The translations under genes were made by a program, and so were the position numbers. A DNA stretch of 64,000 nucleotides, from the NCBI RefSeq assembly GCF_037325665.1, contig NC_090246.1:38050959-38114958 (forward strand), given 5' to 3'. The notes beneath the pieces were generated by a model that saw nothing but the letters and a program-made list of their open reading frames with translations, did not search any database and was not told the DNA's origin. This DNA comes from Littorina saxatilis (lineage: Eukaryota; Mollusca; Gastropoda; Littorinimorpha; Littorinidae). Shown piece after piece: positions 23,000 to 34,130 of the stretch (position 1 is its first letter; each line of letters begins with the position of its first letter).

Positions 23000-23917
23000 G
23001 TACTACATTAGAACTAGAAGAATAGGTTCCACAAGAACATTTCTGACTGTTGATGCCACTAAAACTCTCGTTACATCCTGCATTCTGTGTAGATTAGATT
23101 ACAGCAAATCCCTTCTCCTAGGCTGCCCTGACTCCACTCTCCAACCCTTGCAAAAAGTACAACACTCTGCAGCACTCCTCTCATGAAAGAACTTCACTGG
23201 CTTCCTGTGTCTCAACGTATTAGGTATAAAGCTGCCTGCTTCTGCTACAAGATCATCTCTCATTCTCTGAATCGGCACCTGCCTATCTTTCGTAACTGGT
23301 CTCCCTCTACACTCCCTCTCGCACCCTTCATTCTTCTGCTGATGCTCGACTTCTCCGTCAAGGTTGCTTTAAACGCAAGGCTCATGGCTTCCGCACGTTT
23401 TCATATCATGGCCCTCAGTTATGGAATTCACTCCCCTTTCTATTACGTCACTCTCCATACATGATTTCATCTTTTAAGTCCCATTTGAAAACTCACTTGT
23501 TCCAACAACATTACGGATAGTTCCTTAGGCCAAACAAAAAAATAGTCTGTTTACGGTAACATCGGCCCAAACAATAGGGTCGGTAGGTCGGGATTTTTTT
23601 TTTCTCCAAAAAACATCAAATTATTTTGCCAAAAAACATTGACAAACTTTGTTTTAAAATTTTGATTTTTTTTCTTTTTTTCCCAAATGCCAAAAAAAAA
23701 GTCTAGGGTCGCGCAAAAAAATAGGGTCGGTCGGGATACCGTAAACAGACTTTTTTTTTTTTGGCCTTGGCATAGAGTCTGGGGATGTGAGATGTGCATG
23801 ATGTGTTGTTTGAATCTGACAGTGATTGTATGAATTTTTTATACACGTATTGTTGTCACGCGCTTTGAACTTCTGATAAGGCGCTTTATAAATGCCCGTT
23901 ATTATTATTATTATTAT
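23000..23917 (+). mobile_element. 5'-truncated LINE (CR1/L2/Jockey group), reverse-transcriptase C-terminus and 3' tail
   Basis: Frames read TVDATKTLVTSCIL, RLDYSKSLL, GCPDSTLQPLQKVQ, then LHWLPVSQRIRYKAACFCYK, the well-known end of the LINE reverse transcriptase. Later LKTHLF-type residues are in other frames, so the copy is frameshifted. The 3' region ends GGCGCTTTATAAATGCCCG followed by (TTA)n at about 23899-23917. A MITE (23527-23767) is inserted between the coding end and the tail. It is dead on arrival: only about the last 200 residues of the polymerase are present. Confidence 0.8.
23527..23767. mobile_element. MITE with AGGCCAAA terminal inverted repeats
   Basis: Left AGGCCAAACAAAAAAATAGT and right, reverse-complemented, AGGCCAAAAAAAAAAAGTC both continue into CTGTTTACGGTA. 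The inner part repeats AATAGGGTCGGTCGGG and A/T homopolymers. It is inserted in the 3' part of the LINE. I recognise it as a common mollusc/invertebrate MITE type; it has no coding content. Confidence 0.75.
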
Positions 23918-25800
23918 AAGTAGATACACACTTGTAAACTTATGTTAGTTTTCACACGTGAGCATGAAGTGCCTTTATGAGGAATGTATAGTGGCTTGCA
24001 ATATTGAATTTGAGGGATGTTTGCAGTTATATAATATATTAGCACAGCTCAGTTTTCTACAGGGTTCCGTGAGAACAGTGAAATTCTCCTTTGAGGACTG
24101 AAAAATATCTTGGATAATTGGTCTTAATTGGGGGGGGGGGGGGGGGGAGATTTAAAACATAAGTACATTCATATGTGTTTTTCATTTTCACTGTGTAAAG
24201 GTGGGGAGGTCCTTCTCTACTTGTTTCTTTGTTTTCCCATTGACATATATTTTTGTTCTTGTCTATATTTTTTACATAGGTGCTGTCCTCATCCCCAGCC
24301 GACTGTTTCCGCTGAAGCCGTGAAGGATGCTTCTTCATGTAGGCGTGGACATCTTTTTCGTCGCCGTGCAAGGCTTCCAGTTCCAGTACCATATAATTTT
24401 GTGAATACTCTGGGGACCTGTCATCAACTTTGGAAGGACGCTTTATTTTAACACTTTGTACCCCATCTATGTTGACCAAGATTTTTTAAGCCGAGACCAG
24501 CTGTGCTGCAGCAGGTCACTCAGAATTGTAGAAACTGTATCAACAGGCTAGAATCCTGGCGTTAGATCAACGTTACAGGAAGCGACTGAAGCTAACAGTC
24601 TAAGCAGGATGCGGATATGTGCCGAATGATAACAGATGCAATGTACATAGTGACTGTGTGTACCTGGGAGACAAGGAGTTAAGACCACATCTGAACTGAG
24701 GATTTAGTCTCTCCATAATCAAACGCTGAAGAAGATTTCAGAATGAACTTTGTTAGATAAATTATGGTTGTTATGATCGTCACATTTTAGGTCCCCCCCT
24801 TCCCCCCTTTTCAAACTTCCCCGCTTTTCAGACCTTACATTTTTGGATTTTCTGTTCACAACCTGTTGTACATTTACCTACATATTAAGCAGATTTCCTC
24901 CTTTTTAAGACCAGCTTATTTTTTTATTCTTGGAGGCCTGAAAAGGGGGTTTGGAAGGACACTGTATTTGTTTGTTCGAAATTCAGAATTCAAATAATTC
25001 TTCATCAACGAGTTATTACTGCCTCACCATAGCAGTTAGGCCAGTCTTACTAACTCTTACTTTTATTAATGTGCCGTGATGCAAAGACGTTGAGCAGTTT
25101 TCAGATGTTTATGAATCTAGGGCTTTCAAAATTTACTGACATACAATACAATAACTTCATTAATCTCTAAAAGAGAAATTGCATTGCTGAGCTTTTGTGT
25201 CCGTAATAATAACATACATAAAACATTCAAAAATAAACATTTGTTCTTTGTCATTCATACATTCTTGTGTTCTTATACATTTCTTCATGTTGGACTCCAT
25301 GACTCCATGACATCCAAACATGAAGTTCAGTTACCCCTTTTTAACTTTGAAGGTCACATTGTGGGCGAATTTTTAGCAAAAAGTTGGAACATGGTATGAC
25401 TGTTCTTACTCACAAGGGAAGTGATTTTGTTATTTACTGATTTTCATTTTGTGTGGCCTTCTTTCACCCATTTAATCATTCATAAATGTTCATACCCAAG
25501 GGAAGTAATTCACATATATCTATGGCCAATGTTTTCACAGGGCATCTATAGTGTGGATGAACACTGTCTCCACTCAAAATAGTCCTTTGCTATTGTACAT
25601 TGTGAATCAGCATTTTTGTTTTTTTCCTGTTTGAATAAAGTGCAATCATTTTACAACCAAAGTGTTAATGTTAAAGATGTTTACATAATGTGTGAAGGAT
25701 GATGCATTTGAAAACTAATATTGTTAAATGTAAATTGACCTGTGACAAGTCAGCATAGTGCAATATCCAAGCATGAAACCCGCACACAATTCCCAAACAA
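23918..25800. other. Non-repetitive stretch, possible 3' UTR
   Basis: Mostly unique AT-rich sequence with a G homopolymer near 24129-24147, an acceptor-like TTTTTTACATAG before 24281 and AATAAAG at 25635. It also carries one dispersed GGTCCCCCC / TTTAAGACC-type repeat at about 24787-24967. It could be the terminal exon of the plus-strand THAP transcript. No reliable frame. Confidence 0.3.
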
Positions 25801-25869
25801 CATGCTTTCTTTTCCACAAAATTCCATCCAGTGGAAAACAATTATGTGAACGTCATAACATGGTGTTTT

Positions 25870-26525
25870 TTTACATTAATAATCAAGCCTTACACCAACT
25901 AAAATGGTGTTAATAGGCATTTGAGCAAGCTTTAACACCAACATAACATGGAGTTAATAGGCATTTGAGCAAGCTTTAACACCAACATAACATGGGGTTT
26001 TGCATGTTATACCAGCAATAACATGATGTTAATCACATTACAAGGAAGCTGTAACACCACCAAAACAAGCAGTTTTGCAAGTTAAGTCTACGATAACATG
26101 ATGTTAATCACATTACAAGCAAGCTGTAACACCACCAAAACAAGCAGTTTTGCAAGTTAAGTCTACGATAACATGATGTTAATCACATTACAAGCAAGCT
26201 GTAACACCACCAAAACAAGCAGTTTTGCAAGTTAAGTCTACGATAACATGATGTTACTTGGCGTTAAACCAAAGCTTTAATGCCATCAAAACTTGGAATT
26301 TTTGCATGTTACAGACATGCTGTAACATGGTTTAACATGATGTTTTGACCGTCGCAAAACGCGCTGAAATTCCAGGCAATTTCGCTGCGATAACTTCAAC
26401 AAAATCCAATCAAAATCTGGCGTTGTCGTGAACACCAAAATGTGATAAACCCATTGAAACTTGAAGTTTTGTTGGGATTTTGAGTAGTTTTGTAAGATAC
26501 AAAACGCCACTTTTCGCCCAGTGTA
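25870..26525. repeat. Dispersed AACATGATGTTAA repeat with 75-bp tandem units
   Basis: About three units with a strict 75-base period at about 26017-26255 (GATAACATG recurs at 26092, 26167, 26242; each unit holds CTGTAACACCACCAAAACAA). Less regular relatives lie on each side. The block ends at about 26525 with ACTTTTCGCCCA, whose reverse complement starts the window. Confidence 0.75.
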
Positions 26526-26745
26526 CTGGGCGCAGTTCGTTCAAAAGTTGATACACTAACTTGATAATAGGTCCGATATATTGATCGTATGAAAACTTCA
26601 TAATGTTACCTGGGACCTAAATGCAAAATATTCCACAAAAACGACTTGGCGGTGGGACGAATTCAGACGGAGCAACAGCCAGCCATTGAGCTGATAGAAC
26701 AGCCGAACGCGTCACACAGTGACGAGAAATACAGCGTCGTAAAAA

Positions 26746-27378
26746 GCATGCGTATCGCCATCTTGAACACACGGCCAGTACCGTGTAACTGGCCTTGATA
26801 CGGAACGATCCAAGGGGGGGGGGGAGGGGGGGGGGGCAATCTCAGTCATCTGCAAGAGGGAAATCCAAACGCAATCCGCTTTGTTCGATTTTATGGGCTT
26901 GGACGATAGAGAAACATAAGAAAAGCAAAAGCTGGAGTCCAGTCTGGACAAAACTGCTATCGAGAACGCAGAATTGATTTTTTCTGAGTTTTTTTTTTCC
27001 GTAAGCGCCGTGACGAGCTAAAACTGAAGTTGCGGCACAATTTCGCTTCTCGCACATCTGATGCTTGTTGACATGCATCAACGAAGGGGCCTCACTCTGG
27101 AAGAGTTTCCTGCTCCGATAAACATGGCGCTTACGGCAACCAAAAAAACTCAGAAAAAATCAATTCTGCGTTCTTGATAGCAGTTTCGTCCAGACTGGAC
27201 TCCAGCTTTTGCTTTTCTTATTTTTCTCTATCGTCCAAGCCCATAAAATCGAACAAAGCGGATTGCGTTTGGATTTCCCTCTTTCAGATGACTGAGATTG
27301 CCCCCCTTGGATCTTTCGGGCCGTATCAAGGCCAGTTACACGGTACTGGCCGTGTGTTCAAGATGGCGTATCGCATGC
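26746..27378. repeat. Large inverted repeat, ~260-bp arms, 116-bp spacer
   Basis: Left arm 26746-27009 (GCATGCGTATCGCCATCTTG ... CCGTAAGCGCC) and right arm 27126-27378, its reverse complement, differ at only a handful of bases apart from a longer G homopolymer on the left (about 26814-26836). A transcript through both arms would form a long, nearly perfect hairpin. No target duplication is clear at the outer ends, and arms and spacer contain no recognisable protein. Confidence 0.85.
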
Positions 27379-27934
27379 GAGACGATTTGCCAGGCTTTGC
27401 GCGTTGTGTGTTTGAATAATTTGATTTTTTGTGTACCCCATTTTCTACTAAGCGTTGGTTGCTCGGTCGCGACTGCGGTGGTTTAGAGGTCGCGATTTTG
27501 TGTTTTGATTCTTTTCATATTAACTTTGTATTTTTTCTTATGGTTTCCTTTGTTTACATATGTTTCAGTCTTTTACCTTCACTTTACATTAAAGAATTTG
27601 GTAAAACTACCTGGGGCGTGATAAATGCAAGAATCCGCGAGCCAGGACAGTAAAAGAACTTCGTGGGCCACCAGTTCACCAGTTATTAAGAGGATCGGCA
27701 GTATATTTTTCACTGTGATCAAATAAAAGAGAAAGGCCAGTCACCACGCACATCCTCGGCTCGCATGCAATGTAGTTATATAGCAAAGGGAATGCTTGTA
27801 ATTCACACAGAGCAATCACTTGGTCTCAGTTAAACGTGCACAAGACAAAAACTTTCATACTGGGGGAGCGAGCCAGTCTCAAGAGTACTGGGGTCCAGCG
27901 CGAGCGTTTTTTTATTTTAATTTTATTTCTGTGA

Positions 27935-28255
27935 CTTAAAACTTGGTACAACGTGAAAAATACCGTGAAGATACCAGATCAACAGAATTATGACATGTAA
28001 ATGCTGCAAATGCTTTTGTTTGAGGTCGCGCGTGTTCTACTTGAAAAACAAGTCAGTCGGACATGGTCGGACGTGACAGGAATCCTTTGCTCTCACTTTC
28101 GATCGCCAGCTCTTCAAAAATGCAGCACAACTCCCTTGTTGTTCATTTCTATGCTTATTAACTCGGTACAACGTAAGAAAATACTGTGAAGATACTAAAA
28201 CAACAAAAATATTACATGTAATTGCTTTTGTTTGAGATCGCGCGTGGTCGCGCAG
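27935..28255 (+). repeat. Two diverged direct repeats upstream of TMEM11
   Basis: A roughly 95-base unit (GGTACAACGT ... GTGAAGATAC ... TGCTTTTGTTTGAG ... TCGCGCGTG) occurs at about 27945-28035 and 28160-28255. It lies just upstream of the first TMEM11 exon. Whether it has promoter function is not known. Confidence 0.5.
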
Positions 28256-28347
28256 TAATGAGTCAGACCGCGTAATTCAAAGGGAAAGCACGCTGGTTGA
28301 TTTGTGCGAAAAATACGTTATGATTAGAGCTACTTCCCCTGTTCAAA

Positions 28348-30305
28348 ATGGCTGATTCTGTCGCAAGGTGATTCTTGTTTTGGAGGTTTTCTGTTATATT
28401 TAAGGATCTCTTACAAATTAAAGTTCACTTAATGCGCTCGGAACCTTCTTGACGTAGGCTGCAGTTTAGCAACGGGTCACTGGTTAATCATTAAAAGTGT
28501 ACTTCACGCAGTAAATTCGTTAGGGAATCGTTTCAAATCAACGCGGGTAAAACCGTAAGGCAATGTGCAATGCAGCAGACGACGTGGTCTGGCATTGGTG
28601 GTATTGGTAGCAACGTTTGAGTTGAACCGTTTTCTGTGTTTATTTCAGAATATCGCGCCGGATCTTGATTGCATAATCTGACGTTTATAATGACAGGAGT
28701 AAATGTATGGTAATTTGGGGGTAGAGGGACTGGGACTGTACTTTGAGAAGTTGTGTTGGTGTTGGCTACTACTACTAGTCTACTGTACTAGTAGTACTAC
28801 TACTGTGTCCTTCATTTTTAACAGACATCTATTTCAGCATTTGGGTCAGGGAAGCACTTTATGACAGCAATGCTCGCTTTTTTGCAACAACAGTGAGAGT
28901 CTTTGCTCACTCTTCTATTTTCTTTTTAATAATTATCCCATTTATCTGTTATTCCAGTTTATCATTGTTTAACCCGTTCGCTGCCAGTAAACAATTAATT
29001 AAGTGCATACCCAGTGCCAGGATATTTTGAGGTTGGAACGGTAATAAAAAATAAAAATTTCTAGCACACAAACTATTTAGTTAGCTAAGTACATGTTATT
29101 TGTTTTTTTTTAGGAAAATGAATGAGGATTTTGAATCTGGATTCAAACTGCATCTACTGTGAATAGTATTGTTTCATTAGTTACCTGTTTGTTTCTGCAT
29201 TTTCTACCTGCGAGTCGGACTGCACAGCGTCTGCTTCCTGAAGTCGCTCGAGTAACTGCCGCATATCAACATCGTACTCACTGTCACAATCATCCTCGTG
29301 CTCTAAAGAATCATCTGATTGCAAATCAATATCAGAACTTGTTCCCTCATCTTCCATAATCAGCTGCAGAGCTTGTGAAGTGGTGTACGTTGTCTGTGTA
29401 GAACCACATGGCTGCTGTGGCGAAGCGTGCGACGCCATTGTTTACACGGGAAACTCCTCTCTGAGCAGCCAGTAGCAAATCGGCAATCGGAAAAAACGGC
29501 TTTCCCTATGACGTACCACGCAATTCCTTCTAAATTTAACCATCCCAACGGTTTCCGCTAACCGTTTGAAGATAGCTTACTACTTTTGATCCAGATACGG
29601 ATGCAGGAAAAGTCGGAATAAGCGAGGACGTCAGTGGACGTCCTATAGGCACTGGGGATGCACTTTACGTAGGACGTCAGCTGACGTCTTACAGGCAGGG
29701 AAGAGGTTAAAGTATAATTACATAAACGAATGTCAAATTTGTTGTACTAAATATACTGAGTTTGACTTCATTTCAGATCACAAAACAACAACAAGGAGCG
29801 CAAGACTTCACGTGACTGCACAGTAATCCGTGAAATCTACGAGCATGAGTCATCGCAGGAGGAGTTTGAGGTGGAGCTTGACCGTGCCCTTGACTCAGGT
29901 GTAAAAACGATTGTTATTGAACCCTCCAAGCTAGGAGATGAGGCATCAAGATGGATCACGTGCGGAAACTGCTTGCACAAATCGGCCGTACTGTCAGGAC
30001 TTGGGTCTTTGATATGTGCAAGGATGTGGCCGGAACACAACGAGATTTACATGCCTATGGGTTTCTTGAGCGTTATATGTGCAGGTGTGTATGCCATCTC
30101 GTGGCAGTTTGATCCGTGTTCCAAATACCAGGTGGAGACAAACATGAACAAAGTTCCCAAACTCCCGCTTCATTCACTCACCACCACCACCCCTGTTATT
30201 CTTGTCAGGAAAGATGACGCTCGAAGGAAAGTGCTGCACAACACAGTGTCACTCATCGCTGGTGGCTGGTGTGCATATAAACTCTACAAGTTGCACTTCG
30301 TTTAG
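28348..30305 (+). CDS. TMEM11: Transmembrane protein 11 (TMEM11), mitochondrial inner membrane
   Basis: TMEM11 (PMI in flies) is a small inner-membrane protein linked to cristae organisation and mitochondrial shape. Two coding exons: 28348-28367 (MADSVA plus two bases, donor GTGATT) and 29777-30305 (acceptor TTTCAG), giving 182 residues plus stop; the human protein is about 190. Family signatures in order: VIREIY at about 22-28, IVIEPSKLGDEASRWI at 52-67, CGNCLHK at about 69-75, ISWQFDPC at about 114-121, KYQVE, then TPVILVRKDD and LHNT. Hydrophobic segments at about 76-91 and 98-118 fit the two membrane helices. Exon 1 was chosen because it gives a start with matching split-codon phase and no competing stop. 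AATAAA signals follow at about 30659 and 30700. The 1.4-kb intron contains a piggyBac relic. Exon 2 is close to certain; exon 1 is good but inferred. Confidence 0.9.
28969..29710 (-). mobile_element. piggyBac-like element with TTAA target sites, internally deleted
   Basis: Bounded by TTAA at 28969-28972 and 29707-29710. The inner ends CCCGTTCGCTGCCAG and, reverse-complemented, CCTCTTCCCTGCCTG form imperfect terminal inverted repeats. The right part has subterminal GGACGTCAG/GTCCTA and GACGTC repeats. On the minus strand an 85-residue frame (29181-29438, MASHASPQQP ... acidic DEGTSSDIDLQSDD) looks like the acidic N-terminus of a piggyBac transposase and runs into a GTAACT donor-like site. The DDD catalytic domain is absent, so the copy is non-autonomous. 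It lies in the TMEM11 intron, 66 bases before exon 2. Confidence 0.7.
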
Positions 30306-30950
30306 TTTGCCTTCATCATCACCACAATGCCTTTGTCAGTTGTTGAATTTTGTGACTTGGTTTTTAATGCTTCGGACACGTTTTTATCACAAATAGTAAT
30401 AGTATGTTTGTTGTTGTACTCAAACTTGTTACTTACTGGGTCATCAGTTTTCATTAGTATATTGTTTTTAATGTAGCTTGTGACAGCTCATCACTTTAAG
30501 TTTTATGGGACCAAATCAAAATGTTCTGTTGACTGTTACAATTGCATTATAACTATAAGTGTTTGTTTTTCTAAATAGTGATATTCATGAATTACAAAGA
30601 AAAGGGTTTATAATGACCAATTTTTAGTTTGGAGTCGAAAAATGCTGTTCATGTACTAAATAAAAGGTTGATATACATGTCTTCTTCGAGTGTGACCAAA
30701 TAAATAATTGTTGAGTTTTAAATCTACTTGTGTGTGTGGTTTCCTTTCTCTTATCTGCATTAGAGATCTAGTATTTTTATGTCAGTGATCAAATTATGCA
30801 TTGCTTGTAGCATCCCTCTGAAGATGGAGATTGTTCATAATGTTTTTGTTGTTGTCATTAGTGAGAGAGAGAAATGCTGTTGACTTAATACAATATAACC
30901 TTTCTTTTTTTCCATCCCATCCAAAATCTGAGAGAATTAGGTCCTAAAAT
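30306..30950 (+). other. TMEM11 3' UTR and following intergenic DNA
   Basis: AT-rich, non-repetitive. AATAAA occurs in CTAAATAAAAGG (about 30656-30667) and CCAAATAAATAA (about 30697-30708), the likely polyadenylation region. Nothing else seen. Confidence 0.6.
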
Positions 30951-30959
30951 TTAAAGTAA

Positions 30960-31550
30960 GACGATTTTTGAAAATAACTCAAGATTTGTAATCGTTATGG
31001 AAGAGAACGTTGTGCCCCGCTCATAAAACCTTATAGTTATACAAACAGGAAACATGTGGTCGATCATTTAAAACAACTATCGCAGCGAATAACTGAATCC
31101 AATGTGTATGTTATGCAGTGTCCAATTGATGTAATGCCATTTGCTTTTGAAAATCTGCACGTGGGAGCCATGATTCACTTGATGGCCTGCAGCGATCGGT
31201 TGTCACGCGTGTCAGTTGCACACGCTACCTTGACCACAAGTGAAACTTACGTGACCTCAGGCAAAGTGTGCTGTCGGCTAACACTCGGGGCAAGCGATCC
31301 AGCATTGCCGCAACAAATCGTTAACTGCGATGTGTATATTTATGAAAGAAATGGGAGTCATATCGAGCGGACACTGAATAACAATTTAATTAACATTGAC
31401 ATCAGTGTCAGTTATTCGCTGCGATTGTTGTTTTAACTGCATGGTCGACCATGTGTTACTTGTTTGTATGAGATTTTGTTAGCGGGGCGCAACTCTTCCA
31501 CGACGCTTGTAAATCCTGACCGTTATTTCCGGAAAGCGTTTTTTTACAGA
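30960..31550. mobile_element. Foldback element with long imperfect terminal inverted repeats
   Basis: The left block (GAAAATAAC ... GGAAGAG ... GCCCCGCT ... AACATGTGGTCGATCATTTA ... CGCAGCGAATAACTG, ending about 31097) is mirrored on the right (CAGTTATTCGCTGCG ... GGTCGACCATGTG ... AGCGGGGCGC ... CTCTTCC ... GTTATTTC). The arms are about 130-150 bases with mismatches; the central ~300 bases are unique. The 126-codon plus-strand frame 31056-31436 runs across both arms and is probably fortuitous. Class unknown. Confidence 0.65.
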
Positions 31551-31597
31551 AAGTCTTAAAAAGCAAGGTCTAAAAAGGGAGGGGGGAGGGTGAGGGT

Positions 31598-31975
31598 ACC
31601 CCCCCGCGGGTTAGGGGGAAGAATTTACCCAATGCTCCCCAGCATGTCGTAAGAGGCGACTAACGGATTCTGTTTCTCCTTTTACCCTTGTTAAGTGTTT
31701 CTTGTATAGAATAAAGTCAATGTTTGTGAAGATTTTAGTCAAGCAGTATGTAAGAAATGTTAAGTCCTTTGTACTGAACACTTGCATTCTCCCAGTAAGG
31801 TAATACATTGTACTACGTTTCAAGCCCCTGGAGCAATTTTTTGATTAGTGCTTTTGTGAACAAGAAACAATTAACAAGTGGCTCTATCCCATCCCCCCCC
31901 CCCCCCCCCTTTCCCCGTCGCGATATAACCTTGAACGGTTGAAAACGACGTTAAACACCAAATAAAGAAAAGAAA
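31598..31975 (+). mobile_element. SINE family A copy 1 (CCCGCGGGTTAGGGGG ... AAATAAAGAAAG)
   Basis: Starts with CCCCCGCGGGTTAGGGGGAA and ends in GAAAACGACGTTAAACACCA plus an (AAAG)-rich tail. Perfect 10-bp target duplication GGGTGAGGGT at 31588-31597 and 31976-31985. A C homopolymer near 31889-31908 interrupts it. Noncoding. Confidence 0.85.
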
Positions 31976-32116
31976 GGGTGAGGGTCCATTGTATGTGAAT
32001 GATTATGATCATTTTAGTGCATGCAATTTGCTGGATGAATCTGCAATGGGTTACTGCTTTACATACTGGCTTGGGAAATGTTTTCTTAGTTTGCTACCTT
32101 TGTTGAAAAGTGTATT

Positions 32117-32370
32117 TGTGACCCTCCACCACGACATGAGTCGTATGTCACCTCGCGCGGTTCTGCGCTAGGCTTAATATTAAGTCCGGGGAGTGTCTGG
32201 TAACAGTGTGAAGATCACCTTAGTCACAGGCTTATAACTCAAACAGTTTTCGCTCTTTTCTAAAACGGTTTTCACCACTGGATAGAGCATACAAAACTCT
32301 TTAGGAAAATGTAAAAATATGAAAATCATGCAAAGGTGACATGCGACTCATTCCGTTGTGGAGGGTCACA
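32117..32370. mobile_element. MITE with TGTGACCCTCCAC inverted termini
   Basis: Left TGTGACCCTCCACCACGAC and right GTTGTGGAGGGTCACA are inverse; the similarity continues for about 36 bases (ATGAGTCG-ATGTCACC). 254 bases, noncoding. Confidence 0.7.
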
Positions 32371-32553
32371 TTTGAGTTTAGCCAAAGTTTCTGTCGGGAA
32401 ACAGTAAAACATAGATCTGCATTATAGTTTGGACAATCCACAAAATCAAGAAGAAACAAAGTTTTCATTCAGTGTGAAATTTATTTAATAATATATTAAT
32501 ATCTGTAACATATTTCATCAACCAACATGAAAACAAATTCATGTATCAATACA

Positions 32554-32925
32554 TCTGCCCCCCCGCGGGTTAGGGGGAAGAATTTACCCCATGCTGGTAA
32601 GAGGCGACTAACGGATTCTCAGTTTCTCCTTTTACCCTTGTTAAATGTTTTTTGTATAGAATATAGTCAATGTAATGTTTGTAAAGATTAATTTTAGTCA
32701 AGCAGTATGTAAGAAATGTTAAGTCCTTTGTACTGGAAACTTGCATTCTCCCAGTAAGGTCATATATTGTACTACGTTGCAAGCCCCTGGAGCAATTTTT
32801 TGATTAGTGCTTTTGTGAACAAGAAACAATTAACAAGTGGCTCTATCCCATCTCCCCCCTTTCCCCGTCGCGATATAACCTTCATGGTTGAAAACGACGT
32901 TAAACACCAAATAAAGAAAGAAAGA
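32554..32925 (+). mobile_element. SINE family A copy 2
   Basis: Same family as 31598-31975, same orientation, with target duplication ATCAATACA (32545-32553 and 32926-32934). Confidence 0.8.
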
Positions 32926-33256
32926 ATCAATACAGCTTTTTCCACTATTCAGTAAACAAAACAGGGTTGCAGTAAATAAAGAAACATCCCCAAGAAATAA
33001 AAATCGCTTTTGATTCCAGAACTGCTGTCTAACACAGTATGTAAAATTACACTCATTTGACATATAACTCAAGCATATACATGTATCGTAAAAAAGAAAG
33101 ATACGTATGGCAATTAGATAATCAGTTTGTGCTTTCTTGTATGTGAACAATCTTGCGAATTAATCAGCTGTTGTGAGGGTAACAACACAAGCAATCAAAA
33201 GTAAAAGAAATATATGGCACTTAGATATGAAATTAGTTTGTGCTTCCATTCAAGAT

Positions 33257-33567
33257 TGTTTGTTTGTTTGTTTGTTTGCTTAACGTCCAGCTGACCACGA
33301 AGGGCCATATCAGGGCGGTGCTGCTTTGACACATAACGTGCGCCACACACAAGACAGAAGTCGCAGCACAGGCTTCATGTCTCACCCAGTCACATTATTC
33401 TGACACCGGACCAACCAGTCCTAGCACTAACCCCATAATGCCAGACGCCAGGCGGAGCAGCCACTAGATTGCCAATTTTAAAGTCTTAGGTATGACCTGG
33501 CCGGGGTTCAAACCCACGACCTCCCGATCACGGGGCGGACGCCTTATCACTAGGCCAACCGTGCCGG
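33257..33567 (-). mobile_element. tRNA-headed SINE family B copy 1
   Basis: On the minus strand it starts with a tRNA-like head (GGCCTAGTGATAAGGCGTC as A-box region, GTGGGTTTGAACCCCGG as B box), a body around CACAAGACAGAAGTCGCAGC (plus-strand reading), and ends in an (AAAC)n tail. A 13-bp target duplication TTCCATTCAAGAT (33244-33256, 33568-33580) shows a recent, complete insertion. Confidence 0.85.
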
Positions 33568-33959
33568 TTCCATTCAAGATGAAAAATCAAGTTTATCCCA
33601 GCAAAGGTGGAGGTATCCCACGAACGCTATACTGTAATCGACTTGAGAAATTTTCATACCGATAATACATAAAGAAGGATTCTTTGTGCCCGGCTACGGG
33701 CTACAGTTGAAGATGGAAGTTCACCAAAAATTGGGACCATAAATACGGTGGTGCAATAGGCGCCCCCATTTTTTGAGCAAACACCACCCAAGGCCGCTTT
33801 GGACATGTAGAAATTCCGTAGTTTCCAAGTCTATGGATAAAGCTCGCGTAAGAAGATTACGTCAGGGTCAAAAGTCTTTGACGTCAATTAATGCATCATG
33901 ACGTCATGCCTCCCTGTAGTCTTTTTCTCTCGCGCGGTGTGTGCGTGTTCATTTTGTGC

Positions 33960-33974
33960 ACATGTGTTTGTGTT

Positions 33975-34014
<40 letters not shown>

Positions 34015-34130
34015 AGTCTGTACTCGTGTGTGTGTAAGAAAGAGAGAGAGTGTGTGCATGAGTTTGTGTGTATGTTTGTGTGTGTATGAGTGTGTATATG
34101 TGTTTGTTTGTAAAGGTGTGTGTCTGTGTG
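33960..34130. repeat. TG-rich microsatellite
   Basis: Impure (TG)n interrupted by GCGC and GAGAGA words. Frames here are repeat translations. 33581-33960 shows nothing recognised. Confidence 0.85.

Noticed and set aside
24057-24479. 140-residue minus-strand frame (KRPSKVDDRSPEYSQNY...) as a gene
   Set aside because: No splice or start context, no known family, and it crosses a G homopolymer; the plus strand looks like an untranslated exon.
31056-31436. 126-residue plus-strand frame as a protein
   Set aside because: Both of its ends are made from the inverted arms of a foldback element.
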